This document shows positions 20,903 to 34,876 of a DNA stretch of 64,000 nt, one piece after another. A model generated the notes under the pieces. It was not told the DNA's origin. It saw nothing but the letters and a program-made list of their open reading frames with translations, and did not search any database. The stretch is taken from positions 826,199 through 890,198 of the forward strand of contig NW_022985450.1 of NCBI RefSeq assembly GCF_010093595.1. The letters are read 5' to 3'. This DNA is from Mytilinidion resinicola (lineage: Eukaryota; Ascomycota; Dothideomycetes; Mytilinidiales; Mytilinidiaceae). Position 1 is the first letter of the stretch, and each line of letters opens with the position of its first letter. A program made the translations under genes and the position numbers.

Positions 20903-21685
20903 ATGGCCCAAGCACCCGAAACCCTTCCTGACTTTTCAGACCGCCTCTCAAACCTTTCCCCAGCTCTCCCAGCCCTTCTATGGAACGCCCACGACGACGT
21001 TCTCCGATTCCACGCCTGCATCCTTGCCCGCGACATTGCCACCCACGCAACCGTAGATAGACACTATAGCGCATTCACCGTTGCGCGGATAGTTGTCCAG
21101 GGCGCTTCTTTGCCCTTGCCTGGAGAAAAAGAGACGGACCAGTTGGCAAAGATTTGCGCTAGGATATTCCGATACCTGTATGGCGAGGTTGAAGAGATAT
21201 TCAAGTATGACCTGTATCGTGGAATGATTGATTTGGTCCAAACTGTCGAAGAAAAGGGTCCGGGGTTGGTTACGCACGGTACGATGCTCATGCTATGCGA
21301 GCTGTATGTGCTCGCTGATGATCATGATGATGTTGCGGATCGGAAGATTTGGTTTGATGGAATCCGGAAGGCAGGAGTGGGGCTGTGCAAATGGACTGAG
21401 GGAAAGAGGGAATGGAACGAGGATGTTCTGGAACTGTTATATTATGTTGAGTTTACGCTTGGGTGCAAGATGGGGGCGCAGAGAGAGGGGCGGGCTTTGC
21501 TGTTTGAGCTCTCAGTAACACTGAGGAGGCTTGCGGACACGTTGCCGGCGCCGAAGTCGGAGGAGTTGGTGAGGAAGATCCAGAGGAGGGTGGATGGGAT
21601 GCAGAAGGTGTGTCTGTGGATGGACCAGGCGGAGATGGATGGGATGACAGCTGCGTTGCGGGATATTGGAATTGGATCAGTGTGA
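20903..21685 (+). CDS. Array paralogue E, intact member of an unrecognised family
   Basis: A 260-residue intronless frame. The ATG at 20903 (ATCATGGCC) is chosen over upstream frame because family-like sequence begins there (MAQAPETLPDFSDRLSN). It shows every landmark: VLRFHACILARDIATHA, AKICARIFRYLYGEVEEIF, MLCELYVLADDHDD with KIWFDGIRKAG, the second Trp in REWNEDVLELLYYVEF, GREALLFEL-like GRALLFEL, and a C-terminal helix ending in MTAALRDIGIG. The product is acidic, helical and apparently soluble. This is the best-preserved reference copy of the array and lies on the opposite strand from A-D. Confidence 0.68.
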   Translation: MAQAPETLPDFSDRLSNLSPALPALLWNAHDDVLRFHACILARDIATHATVDRHYSAFTVARIVVQGASLPLPGEKETDQLAKICARIFRYLYGEVEEIFKYDLYRGMIDLVQTVEEKGPGLVTHGTMLMLCELYVLADDHDDVADRKIWFDGIRKAGVGLCKWTEGKREWNEDVLELLYYVEFTLGCKMGAQREGRALLFELSVTLRRLADTLPAPKSEELVRKIQRRVDGMQKVCLWMDQAEMDGMTAALRDIGIGSV

Positions 21686-22001
21686 CGGGAAGGATCTAGA
21701 TAAGAGAGGCTTCATACTTACCAATGTAGAGGTGCTTTGGCGCCTCGCAGTCACCAGAATCGTGCCTTCTTTTGACATGTTGTATCCAGAAAGCAGGCTT
21801 CGTGACCAACCTACAAAGTCACACGCTCTCAGTTTCTTGTCGCCTCGAGATTGCTACAATAAGCAAGCAACTTTTAGTCGCGCTCGAACAAACATGAATT
21901 ATTTATATACGTTCACTTGCTTCAGCAGACTCTCTCCTTTCATACCTTAACTTTCTTTTACTAGTCGTCACAAGTCAGTTGATTGTGCGATCAGAGAAGC
22001 A

Positions 22002-22822
22002 ATGGCATCAAAATGGGCCGATCTATCCCCATTATCCTCGAATTCAGATTCACTTCTATTTCTAGCTCTCCCAAAAGCCGAACGTAAGAAGAAAAAGACT
22101 CTCGTTAGATTTGAGAATCGCTTAGAAGGCTTCTTCGCAAAACTGCCGCAGCTTTGGAAGGGTAACGTTAGTGATAAATCATTGCGTTCTACGCCCAAGT
22201 CCTCGCATATGAAATAGCGTCCACTCCACACTGGACGTCGAGTTCAGGGTCGTAGAAATGGTTGCGCGCATCATCAACAAAAGTTCAACGCATGTTGGTA
22301 ACGTTTATGTCGACAAGAAAACCGACACGGACGTCCACTTTGTGAAACTATGCGGCCGGCTCTACTATTACCTGTATCGGGCTCTTGACGCGAAATCCTG
22401 CGCTGTCATGAGCAGTTGATGTTCGACGACATTCCAGAGCTGGAAGAGAACGTCGCACAGCCCGACCGCGTAGGGCCCTGGTACAGCTACGTCGTCTTGC
22501 TGTGTGAGTTGTATCTCGTGTCTGAGAACGAAGACGAGCGATCGACCTGGCGGGACGAAATCAGAAAGCTCGGGGATTTGTTGTGCAAATGGATGCTGCC
22601 CGGGCATCTGAGATAGAAGGACGATGCCTTGGACTTTTTCGAGCACATTCTTGCGACCGGTGTCCGAGGCTGGTGCAACACGAATTGGGACGCGCGGTAT
22701 TGACCAAGTTTATGGAACGTCTGAATGGGTCGCTTCGGGCTGCGACGGTTGAGCGGGCTATTAGAATTGAAAAGGAGCGGGCGGGAATGAAGGAGGCGAT
22801 GGAGAAAGTGAGGATGGAGTAA
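22002..22822 (+). pseudogene. Array paralogue F, several frameshifts and a nonsense codon
   Basis: Family-like pieces lie in order but in different frames: MASKWADLSPLSS.. LEGFFAKLPQLWKG from 22002; IIAFYAQVLAYEIAS from about 22180; FVKLCGRLYYYLYRALDAK near 22340-22390; LMFDDIPELEENV then VVLLCELYLVSENEDERSTW near 22414-22550; DDALDFFEHILATGVRGW near 22620; and LTKFMERLNGSL to the stop at 22822. The TAG at 22614-22616 replaces a second Trp that is present in E (REWNED) and B (APWKPE). At least three frame shifts are needed. It is the most decayed copy. Confidence 0.65.
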
Positions 22823-24123
22823 ATGCTGGACGACGATCACGTGCTATTTTGCAGCACCCTCCGTCGCCATGCTCAACTATACCACAGGAAGGTTTCGCGA
22901 TCCATAGAGAAGTTATATAGTTCCAATACTTGAGCAATGGAAGAGTGCGGCTGACAAGAATGAATGGTGGGGATGTCACGTGATGTTGACCTTTCGCCCA
23001 GTCGGACATCCCGAGACTCCCTGAAACGCGAAACTAAATTGAGGATAAACTTTGCAGATGTCTCAAAGAATCTGGAGAGAACCGTACATCGGCTTTCGCG
23101 TACCTTGGGGATCAGCTTGCATCCTTCGCAAGGTGTGAGGTTGGCTTTCTATTTTCATCGTCGTACAGCGTAGAATTACACACGCGGCTATGGCCCTTGG
23201 TTATTTCGCAACGACGAAGTCAGAACTGCTGACCAGCTGGCGCCACCCATGTGATGTAACCCAGGCGCAAAGCATGAAGCACAGCCTCACCCTTATGACG
23301 GGCCGTCATGTTGGCGGTGGAGGTCTACGCTCAGGAGGTGCAAGTCCGCGACACCACTCAGGCCCATCCGCCGACCGAATGGTCCTCGGGCGGTCTGAGC
23401 AGCGGCCGCTATGTGTTGATGGGCGGTGATGATTGGCGTAGGGCGCTCAGGGGCGGGCGGGAAAGGCGGCGGCTCAAACGCCCCACAGTGTCATGAAACC
23501 AAACGGAATTCGCACGCGGCCAACCACGACGTTGCGCGCGCAAACAGCTCTGCCCAGGGACCGCCCGCATGACGGAGCCGCAGGTAAATCACTTTCTAAT
23601 GAGATGATCCCGCGATGTCACCGCGCTCGGGGGCGTCTGGAAGCGGCAGTACATAGTCCTTTACATAGTACCTACTCGGCCCCCGCCCGGCGCATCCTTC
23701 TCGCTGCCTACACCTTCACTGCTTCCTTTTCGTGACATCCTACCTTCTACTTCTCCCTTCATCCTTTTCTTTACCACGGAGACCGCAGGACGCCTCATTC
23801 ATTCGGCCCTCTCTTCGCTGTCCATACTCTCTTTTCCTCTCATTGACACCGCCATTCGCTGGTGCTCTCTCTATTCACTCTTTGTCCACGTAGCATACTC
23901 TTTGTGCCTACACTAACAACTCTATTCCACCCCGCAACATCTTTGACGCCGCCCCGGCCGAACGTCATTGTTGGATTGTGGCCTTTGTACAATTTCCTTG
24001 GCATACGTTGAGTCTACATTTGTTGCTCGACGATAAAATATTCTTCTGCGAAGAATAGCCAACAACACACTCTCTTTGCAGACCATCTTGCATTTGCACG
24101 CCTTATACCCAACAAAACTCACC
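22823..24123. promoter_or_regulatory. Upstream region of the Crh-type gene
   Basis: No gene is seen in 1.3 kb. The part from 23200 to 23620 is GC-rich with many CpG. From about 23740 to 23880 there is a long pyrimidine-rich tract (CTTCTACTTCTCCCTTC, CTCTCTTCGCTG), typical of the promoter and 5' leader of highly expressed fungal genes. Confidence 0.45.
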
Positions 24124-25959
24124 ATGCATTTCCTCACCTCCACCGTTCTCGCCGGCCTGGCTGCCACCCTCGTGTCCGCGCAGACCTCGACCTTGTGCGA
24201 TCCCACCAAGAAGACGTGCCCCAACGACCCGGCCATCGGCACACCCTTCACCTCCGACTTCAAGACTGGCCGCGACTCCCTCGAGGGCTGGAAGATCACC
24301 GCCAACGATGTCAACTTCGTCGATGCCGGCGCCGAGTTCACCATCCACAAGCGCGGAGAGGCCCCGACTATCGCAACAAACGGCTTCTTCCACTTCGGCT
24401 ATGCCGAGGTCAAGATGAAGGCGTCCGGCGGCCAGGGCATCATCTCCTCCATCGTCTTGGAATCTGACGACCTCGACGAGGTGGACTGGGAGTTCATCGG
24501 CACGACCACGACCAATGTCCAGACCAACTACTTCGGCAAGGGGAACACGACGACCTACGACCGCATGATCCCGTACGACGTCAAGACGCCCCAGGATACC
24601 TTCCACACCTTCGCGCTGAACTGGACTGCCGAAAGCCTGACATGGCTCATTGACGGCCTTCCCCAGCGTACGCTGCACTATGCTGACGCTGTTGGCGGCA
24701 AGAACTATCCCCAGACGCCCATGAACCTTCGCATTGGTATCTGGGCAGGCGGCGATGAGGACAACTCTCCCGGAACCATCTCCTGGGCCGGCGGAAAGAC
24801 CGACTACACCAAGGCCCCCTTCACCATGACCGTCGAGAGCGTCAAGATCATCAACAACTCGCCCGGCAAGGAGTACCAGTATACCGACAAGACTGGCTCG
24901 TTTGAGTCGATCAAGGTTATTGGCGAGGGCGACAACGCTGGTGGCGTTTCGTCTTCCGCCGTGCCCTCTTCCGCGGTTGCAACAGCGAGTGCCTCTGGAA
25001 AGGGTGGTCTTGCTAGCCAGGTTGATACGCCTTCTAGCTCCATCTCTACCATCGTCCAGAAGCCCACTGCTACGGACGCGGTGTCAATCCCTGTGTTCTC
25101 GCACTCCAAGGGCTGCACAGAGGGCGAGTCGTCAGCCACCGTCATCATCGTCCCCTCCGACTCAGCGACGGCACCAGCTGAAACTATAATCTCCTACAGC
25201 GGCGCTCTCCCCGTCACCCAGATCTCAGACGGACAGATCCAGGTCCCGCCTGCGCCTGCGACCTCGTCTGGCGAGGTCCCATACCCGACTTCCGAGCTCT
25301 CACCCACCGAGACCTCTCCCTCCGACTCCGTAGTCACCCCCGCATCCACACTCTCACCGGCTGAGACTTCTGGATGCGGCTGCGGCGTCGTCACCGTGAC
25401 CATCACATCCGGCTACGGCACCGCACCGGTGACTCTCACCCCCACCCCCCTCCCCACCGCGTCTTCCTCCGTGGACACGGTCCCAGAGCCCAGCATCCCC
25501 GGAAGCCCCTACTTCCCCTCCATGCCCGTTGAGAGCGCTCCCGAGACCCCCTCGACCCTCGCGCCCGCCTCTTCCGCCAGCGTCACGGCCATCCCCATCC
25601 CAACCGCTGGCTACAGCGGCGCCCTCCCAGTCACTCAAATCTCCGACGGCCAGATCCAGGTGCCGCCTGCGCCTGCGACCTCCGCCGACTCCACTCTCGC
25701 ACCCGCCTCGACTGGCAGCGTGACCGAGATTCCCGTCCCGACCACCCCCATCGTGCCCACCTACTCCGGCTTGGTCACCGAGACGCTCCCCGCCCCCTCG
25801 GTGCCCGGCATCTCCGCGCCCTCATCTGGCTTCCCCGCTACCAACGGCACCGCGACCAGCACGGGCGGCATCCCGCAGTTCACGGGCGCTGCGAGCGCCA
25901 ACGTGGCTAGCGGGATCTGGGCGGCGGCGGTCGGTGTTGTGGCTGTGCTGGTGATGTAG
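24124..25959 (+). CDS. GPI-anchored GH16 chitin-glucan transglycosylase (Crh/Utr type) with PIR-like repeats
   Basis: An intronless 611-residue frame. The ATG at 24124 (ACCATGC) starts a clear signal peptide, cut after VSAQ. A Cys-containing segment (STLCDPTKKTCPNDP) is followed by the GH16 domain to about residue 260, with the catalytic DEVDWEFIG (acids at 119, 121 and 123). These enzymes cross-link chitin to beta-glucan at the outer face of the membrane and in the wall. From about 270 the protein is a long Ser/Thr/Pro linker. The motif VTQISDGQIQ with its flanks occurs twice (near residues 362 and 501) with almost identical DNA; it fits the PIR repeat known for alkali-labile linkage to beta-1,3-glucan. 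The C-terminus has an Asn/Gly/Ser stretch and a hydrophobic end (IWAAAVGVVAVLVM), a GPI signal. Confidence 0.9.
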   Translation: MHFLTSTVLAGLAATLVSAQTSTLCDPTKKTCPNDPAIGTPFTSDFKTGRDSLEGWKITANDVNFVDAGAEFTIHKRGEAPTIATNGFFHFGYAEVKMKASGGQGIISSIVLESDDLDEVDWEFIGTTTTNVQTNYFGKGNTTTYDRMIPYDVKTPQDTFHTFALNWTAESLTWLIDGLPQRTLHYADAVGGKNYPQTPMNLRIGIWAGGDEDNSPGTISWAGGKTDYTKAPFTMTVESVKIINNSPGKEYQYTDKTGSFESIKVIGEGDNAGGVSSSAVPSSAVATASASGKGGLASQVDTPSSSISTIVQKPTATDAVSIPVFSHSKGCTEGESSATVIIVPSDSATAPAETIISYSGALPVTQISDGQIQVPPAPATSSGEVPYPTSELSPTETSPSDSVVTPASTLSPAETSGCGCGVVTVTITSGYGTAPVTLTPTPLPTASSSVDTVPEPSIPGSPYFPSMPVESAPETPSTLAPASSASVTAIPIPTAGYSGALPVTQISDGQIQVPPAPATSADSTLAPASTGSVTEIPVPTTPIVPTYSGLVTETLPAPSVPGISAPSSGFPATNGTATSTGGIPQFTGAASANVASGIWAAAVGVVAVLVM

Positions 25960-30559
<4,600 letters not shown>

Positions 30560-31193
30560 TTGTGGGATTTCTCATGGGATGGGGGAATTATGGAGATGCG
30601 AATGGTCTAATGAGCGATGTGGATGGGTTCATATCCGGGATGATGGGTGCTTAAGGCGTTTCTTTCCGTCGGACGGCTGATGAAACAGGGTTTCTGCTTG
30701 CCCTAGGGGATGGGTAGCGTACAGGTTGCTGGGAAGTATGCTGCATGCTTCTATGTACATTGTGCGGATCTTCGAATTTCATGAGGGTTGATGTACGAAC
30801 TACAAATGGCCCAATGGATGAATAGCTCGGAGCTCGAAAAGTGATGCCACGACTCTTGCGGTAGTGAATTGACTTTCAACTGGCACCTGGTGTCGATAGC
30901 CAGGGGAATTTGCCCAGGGAGTCGTGAATGTGAGGCTGCGATTGTGTGCCCGGGCAGAGTGTGCACAATTGCTCGCCACCGTCGGAGGTGCTGCTACCAA
31001 TCTCCAAGAATCTAGATGCGATGTACAAGTCTAGATAGTGTAGACTAAAGCGGCTACAAACCGTTCCAAGACACTTGTCTCGCTGCTATTTAGGAGTAGC
31101 TCCGTCTATTATCAGTAGAGCAACGGCTCCCAACCGTCGAAGCCTCATATCTACATTTCGTACTATACACATCTAACCAGTATTCCATACACA
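30560..31193. other. Convergent intergenic region with a family-3 repeat remnant
   Basis: SMC3 and the next gene converge here. At about 30945-31005 the sequence GTGCACAATTGCTCGCCACC and what follows (GTCGGAGGTGCTGC) matches the start of the family-3 repeats at 40.15 and 54.34 kb. Nothing else is recognised. Confidence 0.4.
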
Positions 31194-32720
31194 TCAAGCC
31201 TCCTGCTCTCTCGCTTTCTCCAACTCTTTCCCCAACTCCTCCCCCCAACTCATCTCAGCTGCCCAATCCCAAATTGACACATAATCAGCCGTCCCTACCC
31301 CTTCCTCATCGACGGCCCTTCTATGCATGCCCTCTTCACCCGCTTCCCCATGCATCCACTGAACACCAAGCCTCGACTCCACTTTCTCCAGCTCCCCCTG
31401 AAGCATCTCCAACGACGCTTCCTCCATCTCCTTCGTCCACGCCGTGCCCGGCGGCGGGTTCTTAACGAGGCGGGACCTCAGATGCAGCGGTAGATCGCTC
31501 AAACTCAGCTTCGACTTGTGGAACATGTCCCACGCGGTGTTGCTCGATATCACCTCCATCAAGCCGATGAACCCCCGATCACACTGGTACGTCTGGTGCC
31601 GCTCAGGGCCTTTCTGCGTCTCCAGCAGCCACGCCCGCCTCCATTCCCACTCCTCCACCAGCTTGTCCACGGATTTCGTGATTGCCAGCAGCTCCGCCCA
31701 CGCCCAATGGCAGGCCTCGTCCTCGCGCTCGCAGAACGTCTCAAGATGGCACTCCCTCCCATCATCCCCTCCAATCCCCCCAAAAACAACCCTCCGCATC
31801 ATCTCCCCCCTCCCCTCCTCCCCATCCGCCCCCAACCACGGCCTCACCCCCCGACACACCCTCTCAAAAACCTCCCTCTCAATCCCCCACCTCCCCTCCC
31901 TCAACGCGCAGAGATACGCCCCCAACGCCCTCGGCGCGCCCACTTTCGCCGCGACTCCCGCCGCAAGCCCCAACACCCCCCTCTCCGCGTCCTTTTCCCC
32001 CGCGGCCCTCACCCGCGCAAGCAGCGCATTCAGCACCCTCAGGCACCCCGCGGCGGCTGCCCTCTCCCCGCGCGCCGCTACTATCCGCTCCACCGCGCCC
32101 CCCAAAGCGTCCAGCCGCCCCAGCAACGCCGCCCGCGCCACCGGCTCTGCGAGCGCGCGCGTCACGATCCCGAGCAGCGCCTCCGCACTCGCGCATTCGT
32201 GTAGTTGCCGTTGTAGTGCGAGCCCGATCGCGAGGGAGCCGATGCGCGCGCCCTCGTCGGCGGCCGCGGCGGGGTTGGGGTAGAGGAAGCTGAGCTGCGG
32301 CGCGGAGGCGGTCGCGGCGGCGCGGCGGATGCAGGCGTGGACTGCGCGGTCTTGCGCGCGCTCAAGAGGGCGATGGGCGCGGCGCCAGCGGGAGTCGGGG
32401 GGGAGTTTTTGGTGGTGGGGACGGGTTGGTGGGTGGAGGAGGGCGTGGCGGAGGGAGGCGAGGGGGGTTAGGGGGGAGAGGAGGGTTTGGAGGGTGTGGA
32501 GGAGAGGTGGGGGGATTGTGGGATCGAGGGGGGTGTCGGAGGAGGAGGAGGAGGAGGCATAGATGGGGGCGTTGGAGGGAGAGGGGATGTCGAAGGGTGT
32601 GGCGGAGGAAGAGGGGATAGCGGGTGGGTTCAGAGAGCGGGCGGTCGAGGTTGAGGTCGAGGTCGAGGTCGAGGCGTGGCGGGGGAGGGCGTGAAGGATG
32701 CGGGAGCTTGGTCGTGGCAT
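31194..32720 (-). CDS. Hypothetical protein with probable mitochondrial presequence
   Basis: An intronless 508-residue frame with unusually high GC at third positions over its middle, which also keeps several other frames open. The N-terminus MPRPSSRILHALPRHAS is basic with spaced Arg and no acids, as in a matrix presequence, and is followed by a (Ser-Thr) run from a GAGGTC hexanucleotide repeat (about 32646-32675). Residues 90-300 are Ala/Arg/Leu-rich helices; residues 330-508 contain EDEACHWAWAELLAITKSVD, FIGLMEVISSNTAWDMF and VSIWDWAAEMSWGEELG. Helical-repeat proteins of organelle RNA metabolism would fit, but I see no clear repeat unit, so no function is given. It is divergent from nothing nearby. 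Confidence 0.6.
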   Translation of the reverse strand: MPRPSSRILHALPRHASTSTSTSTSTARSLNPPAIPSSSATPFDIPSPSNAPIYASSSSSSDTPLDPTIPPPLLHTLQTLLSPLTPLASLRHALLHPPTRPHHQKLPPDSRWRRAHRPLERAQDRAVHACIRRAAATASAPQLSFLYPNPAAAADEGARIGSLAIGLALQRQLHECASAEALLGIVTRALAEPVARAALLGRLDALGGAVERIVAARGERAAAAGCLRVLNALLARVRAAGEKDAERGVLGLAAGVAAKVGAPRALGAYLCALREGRWGIEREVFERVCRGVRPWLGADGEEGRGEMMRRVVFGGIGGDDGRECHLETFCEREDEACHWAWAELLAITKSVDKLVEEWEWRRAWLLETQKGPERHQTYQCDRGFIGLMEVISSNTAWDMFHKSKLSLSDLPLHLRSRLVKNPPPGTAWTKEMEEASLEMLQGELEKVESRLGVQWMHGEAGEEGMHRRAVDEEGVGTADYVSIWDWAAEMSWGEELGKELEKAREQEA

Positions 32721-33521
32721 TTTTGGGGCGAGGAAATGCTGCTGAGGATATGTGGAGGTGGGTTATAAGCGTGGTGGTCGAGGTAGCATGGTCGAGCTGG
32801 GGGATGGAGGTTTTGGTGGTCGCCGCGCAATTGGCCACCGGAGAGCTGATTATGCAGGTGAATAGCTTTAATCGAGTACTCGAATTATGATTACGCGAGT
32901 TCGGGACGTGTTGCGCTTGAAATGGTGGAAAATGGGCGATTTGAGGCGTGAAAAAGTTGAGGTGAGGTTCAAGTAAACGCCTCGGGAAGGCAGAGCTTGG
33001 CGTTCTCAAAAAATGCTAAACACAGAGAAAAAAATGGAATCTTGGCGTTTTTATGATCGCTAAGGTTCCATACACATGTCAAGATTCCAAAATCACTTAA
33101 GTAGGATTTAGTTTAAATGACGGTGGGAAGATGTTGAGCATAGAGTGCTAAAACTGCATTCGAAGTGCCAAGATTCCCCTTGCCTTCACGGCATATCTAC
33201 GAATCTATGCACTTCTTTCGGCGCCGGATTTGACCCTCCTTCCCAACATGCTCGAGCCACCTCTAAAGGCAGGCTAGTCGTCTGAAAAGGTGATTCGGCC
33301 CACTCCAATCTCCGCTGTCTAGACTTTTACATGCCATCCGGATTCCCAAAACTGTATTCTATCGAAGCACCTCAAGAAGTGGCAAGCAAGCGTACGCAAC
33401 ATTTTATGCAAACAAAATACTTTCACTACGAAATAGTCCAACATCACATCAATCATCGCCATGAACCCTATCTCCCAATTCATAACATCCTCCATCTCCC
33501 TTCCATCTCGCCTCACTCCCC
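32721..33521. other. Intergenic region with a short inverted-repeat segment
   Basis: No gene is seen. GGAATCTTGGC (33036-33046) and its inverted match GCCAAGATTCC (33167-33177) bound a 142-bp AT-richer segment that also contains CAAGATTCCAAAATC; it could be a small decayed inverted-repeat element. Confidence 0.4.
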
Positions 33522-34262
33522 TCACAACCCCATAAACCCAACCACCACCGCGGCACCCACCATCCCAACCCACATCCCTCCCCCAGCCCTCCCAGAACCC
33601 CCCTGAAACTCCACACCCGTCGCATTCCGCACCTCCGGCGCCACCTTAAACCAATCTGCCGCGACCGGCTCCCCCAACCCCGCCGCCTGCGCAAACCCCG
33701 CAAGATCAAAGATCGTGCGATTACTCGCCAAGCCCTCCCCCTTGCCATATCCCTCATACCCCTCCGGCATCACAAACGGTGCAGATGAAGGAGGCTGCGA
33801 AAACGCGAAGAGCACGTAGCGGTGCTCCGGACTCCCCGGGGGTGGCGCGGGCGCGACGTAGGGCGCGACGGCGGGCGTGGATGAGTCGGTGGCGGCGAGC
33901 GAGAGGTCGGGCTGCAGCCAGTGGAGGTAGGGCGCTAGGGAGCGGTTGAGGGAGGAGTAGGGGGCGTCGAGGTCGAGCATCAGGAGCAGAGATTTGGCGG
34001 TGGCGTTGGATTTGGGGGGGAGGTGGATGGAGGGCTGGATTTTGGTGGCTGTGCGGCGGGTTAGGCTTTGAAACTGGAATGTGATAATGGGGGTTGTACC
34101 GTTTAAGGGGATGTGGAGGCCAGGTGGGGAGATGAGCAGAGCGCCGAATGAGGCGATTAGGTGGGTGTTGCTGGCGGGTGAGTAGCCTGGGGGTGTTTGG
34201 GCGTTGGAAAGGATGGCGCAGAGGCCGAGAATGGTTGTAAGGAAGGTGGGTAGGCTGAACAT
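33522..34262 (-). CDS. Secreted, probably GPI-anchored PEBP-family protein
   Basis: The ATG at 34262 (MFSLPTFLTTILGLCAILSNA) gives a classic signal peptide cut after SNA, so the longer frame upstream is not used; 246 residues. The mature part shows the phosphatidylethanolamine-binding-protein pattern: LLLMLDLDAPYSS (the ligand-pocket DxD/AP segment), LHWLQPDL (an H-W block near the DPDxP/GxHR pair, degenerate), YVAPAPPPGSPEHRYVLFAFSQP (the P-P-x-G-x-H-R-Y block) and FDLAGFAQAAGL near the end. Two or more Asn glycosylation sites are present. The last 25 residues (GGMWVGMVGAAVVVGFMGL) are hydrophobic after a Gly-rich stretch, as in a GPI signal. The ligand is unknown. Confidence 0.8.
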   Translation of the reverse strand: MFSLPTFLTTILGLCAILSNAQTPPGYSPASNTHLIASFGALLISPPGLHIPLNGTTPIITFQFQSLTRRTATKIQPSIHLPPKSNATAKSLLLMLDLDAPYSSLNRSLAPYLHWLQPDLSLAATDSSTPAVAPYVAPAPPPGSPEHRYVLFAFSQPPSSAPFVMPEGYEGYGKGEGLASNRTIFDLAGFAQAAGLGEPVAADWFKVAPEVRNATGVEFQGGSGRAGGGMWVGMVGAAVVVGFMGL

Positions 34263-34876
34263 TGTGCGGTGTGCTGATGAACTTGATGTAGTACTGTGAG
34301 ATGGAGAGGAAGCGTTGAGATAGAGATGGAAAGTGGGAAGCGACCGTACGCCTTTAAATATGGAATCGATGCGAGCTGAATTTTGACCAGGCGCGAACAT
34401 AGCCTCCGGCTTTAGGAGTTATTTCTGGATGTTCAGTGGACTTAACAGCTGCGCCATCGGCGTAAATGTAAGATTGTGGTCCATTGCGGTAGAGTTCGCG
34501 CAATGTACACGCTTGCGCGAGAGAAAAGGGGAGGAGACCCGACTTAGACTCCCCGGTGACTCTCAAATACCTGCTGATTGGGCGAGTGGCACCCGTAAGA
34601 CTTCCAAGCGGCGTCTGGTGGGTTGTGATATTTTGGTTCTAGACATTCCCAGTCCAGGTTAGAGATCCGAAGAGGCTGAAGTTGATCCCGCTAGCTGAAG
34701 TTACCCGTTTTGGATTAGCGGCGGGTTTCATCTTGGTCGCCTTGCACGGCCCCTGCATCTTGAAATATGGGTGGATGGGGTATTTTCTTTTTTCGTAGAA
34801 TGAGGAGAGACCAAGTGCTCTTACTTTCAGGTTTTGAAATAGAACATCTGAATAGCTTCGTCCGGCCTCGGTGCTC
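34263..34876. other. Intergenic, no gene seen
   Basis: This is the promoter side of the PEBP gene and the 3' side of the regulator gene. TTTAAATA near 34353 could be a TATA-like element for the PEBP gene, about 90 bp before its start. Confidence 0.4.

Noticed and set aside
31444..32283. Plus-strand frames of 200-280 codons opposite the putative mitochondrial protein
   Set aside because: The very high GC of this gene opens several frames. Only the minus-strand frame has a sensible N-terminus and non-repetitive C-terminal half.
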